Shown piece by piece: positions 8,063-14,377 of a stretch of DNA of 15,799 bases. Every line of letters begins with the position of its first letter. Position 1 is the stretch's first letter. Where the stretch lies: positions 1 through 15,799 of the forward strand of contig JBGTIS010000324.1 of assembly GCA_041745535.1 (NCBI GenBank), given 5' to 3'. This DNA is from JBGTIS01 sp041745535. Its GTDB lineage: Bacteria > Bacteroidota > Bacteroidia > Cytophagales > Cyclobacteriaceae. The notes beneath the pieces were generated by a model. The model was not told the DNA's origin. It saw nothing but the letters and a program-made list of their open reading frames with translations, and made no database searches. A program made the position numbers and the translations under genes.

Positions 8063-10933
8063 TTAAGGTAAATGATACAGCATGATGCCATTAAAATTAG
8101 CTTTCATATCCTGGGTAATTAGTCCGACTTTAGCGGCAGGCCATTGATTCTCAATCCTCACCATTTCTTTTCCATCTACAGAAATTACGATTTCATCGGC
8201 ATGCCTGGATGCTCTTATATGAAAGGATGATTTTAAATTTTCCTGTACAAAAATTTTATAAATATAATTTTCCCCTACTTTATTCACCATCCTTAATTCT
8301 TTGGTTAGGACCGGGTCAAAAGTAATTTTTTCAAAAGCAGGGTGGGAGGTAGTATCTACCTGGAGGCCGCCAAGGGTATGCCATTGGTCTTTATTTCTAT
8401 ACGATATTTGTACATGTTCATGGATATTTTCAATTACAGTATCCTTCATAAAATGTGGTGATTTGTAAAACTCAATTCCATCTACAATAGCAGTGGCCTT
8501 AAAGGTGAAATGTTTTTCAATGAAGTCCGTATACCGCATGTCAGCAAAATATGGTATGCGGTTTTGCGGTAATACCGGCTGGCTGGGCAGGTCCTTTCCA
8601 TTTTTCTTTCCCGAAATAACCACAGCTTTCTGTTCGGTATCGATGACCACTTTCAGGTAGTTATCAGCATTGACATATGCCGGATACAAGCCAGCCTTTC
8701 CATTACCCTGGATATTTTCCAGCGTGACCTGAGCGGAAAAATCATATTGTTCCAGCGTATCGCCTTTAAATATTTCGTTAACGCCCGATGTGTTATTTTG
8801 CGCAAGCCCCTCTTTGGTTACCGACCAATTCCCATTGGTTTCCGTTTCAGGGGTTTTCCAGCCTGTAATATGGTCATCGAATTCATCCCAACCGATGGTA
8901 TACAATATGCCATCGAAGGAGGAGGTACCCGAATGGGTGTATAAACCCGGAATTCCCTTTTCTGTAAAATTTGTTTGAATGGTATTAATGCCCGGAGCAG
9001 GCAACTGGTCAATTGTAAGCGAAAACTGCTGATCATTTTTAAAGATGGTGATGGTGTGAAAGGCAATAAAGTTAAAATCCTGAGACAGCGGATGTGATTC
9101 TGAGGTGCGTTTGCCCTGTTCGTTCAGGTGATACACCCAGGATTTTATTTTTTGATCCAAACCAACTTTTAACCAGTTATTTTCATCTTTATAAAAAGCA
9201 TATACCCCGGTTTCCCCAGCGGCCTGATTATTTATTTTTACTCCCGCTTCAAATAGATAATGGGTTGCTGGTGTGCTGTTTATGAGCAAACTCCCTTCGG
9301 TTGCATCGGTTTGCGTAAGTTCATTATTCTGAATGGTCCAGTTTCCCTGCATAATTTTCCACAAGTCTAGGTTTGATTGATCGAAATTATCACCAAAAGT
9401 AGGTTTGGCTGGCAGGGGGTGGTAACCGGGCGTGTTTGTACCGGTAGGGCCATCCACATACAATTCTTTATTGAAAAAAAGTACCCGGTCGATAAACTGT
9501 CCGGGTGGCTGGCCGTTTTTCATGGCGAAATATACCAGCCACCATTCAAATCCGTTCGGACCACGTACGATGCTGGGTTGCCCGGGCACATATAAAATAT
9601 CATCGCCCTGCTGGTTTTTCATATCGAACAAGGCTACATCCAGGTACCTGGTTTTTTTTGTTTGCCGGCTTTGTACCGCCAGCACATTGGTACCCTTGGT
9701 CAGATGCGACTGAGCCTGCCGATCAAAATTCCAGGTAGTGTAATCCTCATCTTCTTTTTCATAAATAATATGACCATTCAGGTACACGGTGGCATCTCCC
9801 AGGTGGTGAATCCGCATCATCAGGTTTTTTGTTGCGCCCGGTGGAAGAGAAAAGTTTTTCCGTAGCCAGATATTTTCCGTATGCCAGGGTGTGCCTATTT
9901 TCCTGGTGAATGAATTTTCTACTACCGCATTGCCAAAACCGGCTTTCCCTTGTTGCCAGGAATGCTGTGAAAAATTCGTTTGCGCCCAGTTTTCGGCAGG
10001 AGCATTACAGGTATAAGAAAACAAGCCAGGGTCTTTCGCTGAATATTTGAGAATATCCACAAAATGATCTTCCAGGTATACCTGGTTGGAGGCTACCACC
10101 GGATAAGGGTATTTATTGCCGTGATTAAATGCCAGCGGTCCGTCGGCCACGGCTACGCCCAGGGCATAGTTACCATAACTGGGGGCAGTATGATTGGCAT
10201 TGTACATCAGGTAGTATTTGTCGCGGTATTTCATCACCCACGGACCTTCCTCCACCCGGCTGTCGTAGGTTTCCCAGGTATGGGGCAGGGAAGCAAAAAT
10301 GTATTGGGGTTGCTCTGAAATTTTCCCGGGATGTACCATTTTATCCGCCCAGATGGTGTTGCCATCCGTAAACTTAACGGTATACAGGTAGGATTGCCCG
10401 TCATCATCAATAAAGAGTTCGGCATCAATGCGGTTGTCTAGCCAGCTGTTTTTTTCCGGCTCTGTATACGGACCCAGAATATGGCTGGCGGTAGCGTGGC
10501 CAATGTGCACATTAGGAACCGGTGAGCCCCAGTAATTCACCGACCAGTAATAGTGAAAGGTGCCGTTGATATAATTGATGTCACCGGCATGAATATTATG
10601 GTTTTCGGCAGATTCGCCACTGGTCCAGTCGTTATCCATGGAAAGCACGTGCATGGGTCCGTTCCAGTGCACCAAATCCTCAGAAACAAAAAATCCACCC
10701 TCCGTGCCCATGCCCCCCAGATAATATGCACCATTAAATTTGAGGACGCCTACGTCGCGTACCCTGGGTAACACGGGATTGTCAATTGAAAAATCTGCCT
10801 GCCCGAACCCGGTTTCAGAATAAAAAAGGATCATTACTGAAATCAATATTTTTATACCCTGCTTAACTACTTTCAGGCATTGGTAACCAGAACCATATCT
10901 ATATTTTGTCTTCTTTTCAACCTGCTGCTTCAT
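8063..10933 (-). CDS. Large multidomain GH43-family protein with inserted jelly-roll and C-terminal LamG-like repeats
   Basis: Encodes 956 residues from the ATG at 10933. The open frame reaches a codon at 10996, but a promoter-like TACTTTTG at 10979-10986 lies inside that extension, so the inner ATG is chosen. The signal peptide has a long basic n-region (about 27 residues) before KILISVMILFYSETGFGQ. The GH43 propeller shows candidate triad residues Asp60 (RVRDVGV), Asp170 (RIDAELFIDDDG) and Glu229 (RVEEGPWV). At about 300-440 a galactose-binding-like beta-sandwich interrupts the propeller (IWLRKNFSLPPG, DATVYLNGHI, GTNVLAVQSRQ), and the last GH43 blade resumes at about 447-504 (PSIVRGPNGFEWWLVY). 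Two LamG-like repeats follow (about 512-684 and 690-956), the second apparently interrupted by a discoidin-like segment. The usual GxGH metal-site His is replaced (PGQPS). First gene of a three-gene operon; substrate unknown, arabinose- or galactose-containing glycan inferred. Confidence 0.9.
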   Translation of the reverse strand: MKQQVEKKTKYRYGSGYQCLKVVKQGIKILISVMILFYSETGFGQADFSIDNPVLPRVRDVGVLKFNGAYYLGGMGTEGGFFVSEDLVHWNGPMHVLSMDNDWTSGESAENHNIHAGDINYINGTFHYYWSVNYWGSPVPNVHIGHATASHILGPYTEPEKNSWLDNRIDAELFIDDDGQSYLYTVKFTDGNTIWADKMVHPGKISEQPQYIFASLPHTWETYDSRVEEGPWVMKYRDKYYLMYNANHTAPSYGNYALGVAVADGPLAFNHGNKYPYPVVASNQVYLEDHFVDILKYSAKDPGLFSYTCNAPAENWAQTNFSQHSWQQGKAGFGNAVVENSFTRKIGTPWHTENIWLRKNFSLPPGATKNLMMRIHHLGDATVYLNGHIIYEKEDEDYTTWNFDRQAQSHLTKGTNVLAVQSRQTKKTRYLDVALFDMKNQQGDDILYVPGQPSIVRGPNGFEWWLVYFAMKNGQPPGQFIDRVLFFNKELYVDGPTGTNTPGYHPLPAKPTFGDNFDQSNLDLWKIMQGNWTIQNNELTQTDATEGSLLINSTPATHYLFEAGVKINNQAAGETGVYAFYKDENNWLKVGLDQKIKSWVYHLNEQGKRTSESHPLSQDFNFIAFHTITIFKNDQQFSLTIDQLPAPGINTIQTNFTEKGIPGLYTHSGTSSFDGILYTIGWDEFDDHITGWKTPETETNGNWSVTKEGLAQNNTSGVNEIFKGDTLEQYDFSAQVTLENIQGNGKAGLYPAYVNADNYLKVVIDTEQKAVVISGKKNGKDLPSQPVLPQNRIPYFADMRYTDFIEKHFTFKATAIVDGIEFYKSPHFMKDTVIENIHEHVQISYRNKDQWHTLGGLQVDTTSHPAFEKITFDPVLTKELRMVNKVGENYIYKIFVQENLKSSFHIRASRHADEIVISVDGKEMVRIENQWPAAKVGLITQDMKANFNGIMLYHLP

Positions 10934-10978
10934 CAGATGGTTGTGATGCTGACTATCGCTGGTATGTAAATCCATTGA

Positions 10979-10986
10979 CAAAAGTA
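10979..10986 (-). promoter_or_regulatory. Candidate -7 promoter element of the carbohydrase operon
   Basis: On the minus strand the sequence is TACTTTTG, an exact TAnnTTTG match. A TTA trinucleotide occurs 20 nt upstream, close to the -33 TTG consensus. Transcription from here would give a leader of about 40 nt to the ATG at 10933. It would exclude the longer in-frame start at 10996, and probably that at 10975 as well. Predicted from motif and position only. Confidence 0.45.
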
Positions 10987-11041
10987 TGCTGCTCATCGTT
11001 TGAGTTTAAGGCGGTTTTATTGTTCATTAAATATAGGTAAA

Positions 11042-11059
11042 TGTAGAATTTTTTCTACA
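11042..11059. promoter_or_regulatory. Palindromic candidate operator in the divergent promoter region
   Basis: A perfect 7-bp inverted repeat TGTAGAA / TTCTACA separated by four T residues (18 bp in all). It lies between the divergent carbohydrase operon and M48 protease gene, about 55 bp upstream of the carbohydrase -7 element. The geometry suits a dimeric helix-turn-helix regulator. No T-run follows the hairpin on the minus strand and none of note on the plus strand, so a terminator is less likely. No cognate regulator is encoded in the window. Confidence 0.4.
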
Positions 11060-11122
11060 ATTTCATAATAAAAAAAATAGGATTCTATCCCTAAATATCC
11101 TCAAAAAATCTATTTTGTGCCC

Positions 11123-11145
11123 TGGCACTGGTTTTGAACCTGCCA
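11123..11145 (+). other. Hairpin in the probable 5' leader of the M48 gene
   Basis: The sequence TGGCA-ct-GGTT-ttg-AACC-TGCCA forms a nine-pair stem with a 2-nt bulge and a 3-nt loop. It ends 35 nt before the chosen ATG at 11181. If transcribed it would sit in the leader of the M48 mRNA and could affect stability or translation. It could also be a chance inverted repeat. A TATTTTG (11111-11117) just upstream is a near match to the -7 consensus, which would put the hairpin close to the transcription start. Confidence 0.35.
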
Positions 11146-11180
11146 TGTCAATTAATTACCCAATTCAGATTGTTAAAAAC

Positions 11181-12635
11181 ATGAAACTCCGTCTTCTCTC
11201 CCTATTCTCTCTAGTTATTCTTTTGTTAAACTTTCTATTCACTTCCTGCGCTACTAATCCGGTTACGGGCAAGAAAGAATTTATGCTGGTATCTAAAAAA
11301 CAGGAAATTGCCATGGGGATGCAGGCCGATCCTGGCATAGTCAATTATTTTGGTTTGTATGAGGATAAAAAATTACAGCAATTTATTGATAAGAAGGGGC
11401 AGGAAATGGCCAAAATATCGCACAGGCCTGAACTCAAATATGAGTTTAAAATTGTAGACTCACCGGTGGTAAATGCTTTTGCGGTGCCTGGTGGGTATGT
11501 GTATTTTACCAGGGGCATCATGGCCTACTTTAACAATGAAGCAGAATTTGCCGGGGTATTGGGTCATGAGATCGGCCATATTACCGCACGGCATTCGGCC
11601 AAGCAGCAATCTAATAATATGCTTGCCCAGGTTGGGTTGATTGCCGGAATTTTAATTTCGCCTGAAGTCGCTCAATTCGCTGATATCGCCCAGCAGGGCA
11701 TTGGCCTTTTGTTCTTACAATTTAGCAGAAATAATGAAAGCCAGTCGGACCGTTTGGGTGCTGAATATGCTACAAAAATTAAGTACGACGCTGAAGAGAT
11801 GGCTGAATTTTTTAAAACGCTTGCCAGGTTACAAACCCAGTCAGGAGCCGGAGAAGTACCTACCTTTTTATCTACCCATCCTGATCCTAATGATCGGCTG
11901 GTAAAAGTGAAAGAGCAGGCAGAGAAATGGAAGAAGAAGCTGAATGCCACTGACCTGGAAGTAGACAGAAATGAGTATCTCCGCATGATTGACGGACTGA
12001 TTTATGGAGAAGATCCTAAACAGGGATATGTTACGAGTGGAGTTTTTTATCATCCGGTGTTGAAATTTCAGTTTCCCATACCCCGTGAATGGACTTTTAA
12101 CAATTCGCCGCAGCAGGTACAAATGGCCCCCAAGGAGGGTGATGCACTGATGGTGCTTACCCTGGCACAGGGCAACTCATTGGAAGATGCCGCCCAAAAC
12201 GTGATAACCAGCAATCAACTCACCCTGAAAGAGTCTGATCAGGTAAAAGTAAACGGTTTGAACGCCATCGCCATGATTGCCGATCAGCAGCAGGAGCAAC
12301 TTCAATTGCGTACGCTGAGTTACATCATTGAGTACGGCGGAAATTATTATGCCATGATAGGTATTAGCCCGTTAGAGAAATTCGATAATTTTGCGCCTAT
12401 TTTCAGTGAGAGCATGAAAAACTTTCGTACACTTACGGATGCGGATAAAATCAACGTACAGGCAGATCGAATCAGTATTCAGGAAATACAGGAAAATACC
12501 ACCCTGGCAAATGCCCTGAAAAGGTTCAAAATGCCTGAAGACCGCCTGGAAGAACTTGCCATATTGAATGGCATGGAACTTACAGACCCGGTTCAAAAAG
12601 GCATGCTCATCAAAACTATCAAAAAAGACCTTTGA
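11181..12635 (+). CDS. M48-family zinc metalloprotease lipoprotein (BepA/LoiP-like)
   Basis: Encodes 484 residues from the ATG at 11181. An upstream in-frame ATG at 11115 would add 22 residues before the signal peptide and is rejected. The N-terminus is a lipoprotein signal (LLSLFSLVILLLNFLFTSC, lipobox Cys23) followed by the ATNPVTGKKEF sequence typical of this family. The zinc site is HEIGH at 129-133, with the third ligand Glu186 in NESQSDRLGAEY, and AFAVPGGYVYFTRG upstream forms the family's edge-strand region. The C-terminal half (about 285-484) is a Bacteroidota-type extension without metalloprotease motifs; the last 60 residues (TLANALKRF, LAILNGMELTDPVQKGMLIKTI) resemble a LysM-like fold. 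Relatives act on misfolded outer-membrane proteins in the periplasm. It is the only plus-strand gene, convergent with susD and divergent from the GH43 operon, so it is probably a separate envelope-quality-control unit. A role in SusC maturation would be speculation. Confidence 0.94.
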   Translation: MKLRLLSLFSLVILLLNFLFTSCATNPVTGKKEFMLVSKKQEIAMGMQADPGIVNYFGLYEDKKLQQFIDKKGQEMAKISHRPELKYEFKIVDSPVVNAFAVPGGYVYFTRGIMAYFNNEAEFAGVLGHEIGHITARHSAKQQSNNMLAQVGLIAGILISPEVAQFADIAQQGIGLLFLQFSRNNESQSDRLGAEYATKIKYDAEEMAEFFKTLARLQTQSGAGEVPTFLSTHPDPNDRLVKVKEQAEKWKKKLNATDLEVDRNEYLRMIDGLIYGEDPKQGYVTSGVFYHPVLKFQFPIPREWTFNNSPQQVQMAPKEGDALMVLTLAQGNSLEDAAQNVITSNQLTLKESDQVKVNGLNAIAMIADQQQEQLQLRTLSYIIEYGGNYYAMIGISPLEKFDNFAPIFSESMKNFRTLTDADKINVQADRISIQEIQENTTLANALKRFKMPEDRLEELAILNGMELTDPVQKGMLIKTIKKDL

Positions 12636-12771
12636 ACCTACTTGGTTATTTGAAAGTCTGAAGCTTTTCTAGGGGAGGTACGGGTATGCTTTCCCTGAAA
12701 GAAAACAAGCTTAATGTAAAAAACCAAACCTCATGGTATACCACGAGGTTTGATTCAGATACCGGGAACAA
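12636..12771. other. Convergent intergenic region between M48 protease gene and susD
   Basis: The 136 nt between the two convergent stops contain the susCD terminator and no open frame worth calling. A minor stem (CTTTC/GAAAG near 12691-12703) lacks a T-run and is not a convincing terminator for the plus-strand gene. How the M48 transcript ends is therefore not clear from the sequence. Confidence 0.5.
12718..12752 (-). terminator. Intrinsic terminator of the susCD operon
   Basis: On the minus strand the arms CAAACCTC (12752-12745) and GAGGTTTG (12732-12725) pair over 8 bp. The stem continues through a G-T wobble and one further pair into the inner palindrome GGTATACC. After one G it is followed by six T residues (12723-12718). 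The hairpin begins 19 nt after the SusD stop. On the plus strand the A-C mismatch and the absence of a downstream T-run make it a poorer terminator for the convergent M48 gene. Confidence 0.85.
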
Positions 12772-14346
12772 TTACCAGCCTGGGTTTTGCTTTAATTTAG
12801 GATTGATATCTAATTCAGTCAAAGGCAATGGAAGCAAATCAGATTTGCCCACCACAAAGCTTTCGAAATCCGGATCATTTTTGGCCAGTTGGGCTACATC
12901 AGCAGGATTGTCCAATACTCCGTAGCGTTTCAGGTCAAAAAAGCGTTGCTCTTCGCCACCCAATTCCACTACCCGTTCGTGGCGAAGTTGCAGGCGCATT
13001 TCTTCCTGGGTCATACCCGGTCGGGTATCGGCCAGTTTAGCCATTTTCGAACGTTGCCTTACCTGGTCTACAAAAGGATAGGCTTCGGCCGTTCTTCCCA
13101 ATTCATTCAGGGCTTCGGCATACAGCAAAAGTACATCCGCATATCGGATTATCCGTACGTTAATGGGAGAGTGGTAATTTTCGCTGGGAGGAACTTCATC
13201 TTCGTATTTGCGGAACCACTGTTCTTCAACCCCCCAAACATTTGGGCTGTTTTGCCATTCTTTATATCCCTTACCCCAGAATATGGTATCCGGGTTCAAA
13301 GGGTCAATGGGCTGAGAAGGATTATTAGGATCGGGGCGATGGTGGTCGAAAACCAGAGAAGCGTCCAAACGGGGATCGATTTCTCCATCTACGGTTTTTT
13401 CTTTGGTAAACTGTTCAAAATACCAGCTTGTGGCCTGTCCGTCGGACCAGCCGACGCCTCTGGGGGCGAAAAACTGGGCGCGGTTATTTCCTTCCGAAGC
13501 ACCAGGTTCTTCCACATTCTCCGTATTACCTCTGAGTTCATCGGAAAACTGAATTTCCCAGATCGACTCAATATTATTTTCATTTTCAGCGGTAAAATTG
13601 TCACGGTAATCGGGCACCAGGTCGTATGCGCCCAAATCGATTACTGCTTTGAGTTCGACAGCCGCTTCCGCCCACATTCTTTTCTGCATATAGGCTTTGG
13701 CCAGCAGGGCAGTAGCGGCCCCTTTGGTAGCTCTGCCTGCGTTGGCGTCATCATAGCTTACAGGCAATACTTCTTTCACTTCCTTCAGGTCGGCCACAAT
13801 CTGATCCCAAACCTGCTGTTCGGAAGAATAATCAGGTCGGTCGGTAGTGGATTGTACGGTGAGCACCAGCGGCACATTGCCCCACAGGTTCCAGAGCGTA
13901 TAATACATAAAGGACCGGATGTATTTGGCTTCGGCCAGCAACCGGCTTTTCATGGCGGCATCCATTTCAATGGCAGGTACATTGTCCAATACCTGGTTGG
14001 CTCTGAAAATGGCGATATAATGGTCGTACCAGATTCTGGCATGAAATTCCAGGTTGTAATCTACCATAGAGAACTTCGCGTAATTCACCATATCGGTCCA
14101 GGGACTTTTGCTGAAGCCTTCATCAGATCGTAAATCCGTAGCCCATAAAATCCACCTTTTCCAGCCACCGATGCGTTGCATGCCCGCATAGGCGCCGGTT
14201 ACACCTTTGATGGCATCGCCCTGGGTTTTCCAGAAGCTGGCCACTGTCGGTGAGTTAGGGTTATCCTGTTCCAGCAAATCTTTATCACATCCGGTATAAA
14301 GAAAGAGGGAAAGAAAAACCAGCAGTATAAATTTAAATTTTTTCAT
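12772..14346 (-). CDS. SusD/RagB-family outer-membrane glycan-binding lipoprotein
   Basis: Encodes 524 residues from the ATG at 14346. An open frame runs back to 14463, but that extension overlaps the end of susC, and the inner ATG gives a textbook lipoprotein signal (MKKFKFILLVFLSLFLYTGC, lipobox Cys20). Family hallmarks are the N-terminal DLLEQDNPNSPT and the TPR-containing core with residues near 398-415 (RIIRYADVLLLYAEALNELG). Others are the RHERVVELGGEEQRFFDLKR block (about 456-475) and the characteristic C-terminus LLPLPLTELDINPKLKQNPGW (final 20 or so residues). SusD proteins cap the extracellular face of the SusC barrel and help deliver oligosaccharides; this one should pair specifically with the SusC encoded 31 nt upstream. 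The gene ends the operon, with a terminator directly after it. Ligand cannot be deduced from sequence alone. Confidence 0.97.
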   Translation of the reverse strand: MKKFKFILLVFLSLFLYTGCDKDLLEQDNPNSPTVASFWKTQGDAIKGVTGAYAGMQRIGGWKRWILWATDLRSDEGFSKSPWTDMVNYAKFSMVDYNLEFHARIWYDHYIAIFRANQVLDNVPAIEMDAAMKSRLLAEAKYIRSFMYYTLWNLWGNVPLVLTVQSTTDRPDYSSEQQVWDQIVADLKEVKEVLPVSYDDANAGRATKGAATALLAKAYMQKRMWAEAAVELKAVIDLGAYDLVPDYRDNFTAENENNIESIWEIQFSDELRGNTENVEEPGASEGNNRAQFFAPRGVGWSDGQATSWYFEQFTKEKTVDGEIDPRLDASLVFDHHRPDPNNPSQPIDPLNPDTIFWGKGYKEWQNSPNVWGVEEQWFRKYEDEVPPSENYHSPINVRIIRYADVLLLYAEALNELGRTAEAYPFVDQVRQRSKMAKLADTRPGMTQEEMRLQLRHERVVELGGEEQRFFDLKRYGVLDNPADVAQLAKNDPDFESFVVGKSDLLPLPLTELDINPKLKQNPGW

Positions 14347-14377
14347 AGTAACAGTTATAATTTTTTTGGAATAAGGG

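Noticed and set aside
11111..11150. tRNA-remnant suspicion: the plus strand reads GTGFEPA in one frame, a peptide often produced by antisense translation of tRNA T-arms.
   Set aside because: Only a short stem with a 3-nt loop is present; there is no 7-nt T-loop, acceptor stem, anticodon arm or CCA, so no tRNA or att-site claim can be made.
11115..11180. Earlier ATG start for the M48 protease.
   Set aside because: It would place 22 residues before the lipoprotein signal and run through the leader hairpin.
12691..12708. CTTTC-cct-GAAAG stem as terminator for the M48 gene.
   Set aside because: Five-pair AT-rich stem followed by A residues rather than T; not a credible intrinsic terminator.
12889..14133. 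Long plus-strand open frame of 414 codons opposite susD.
   Set aside because: It lies wholly antisense to an unmistakable SusD gene, has no family resemblance, no signal and no ribosome-binding site; it is a codon-usage shadow.
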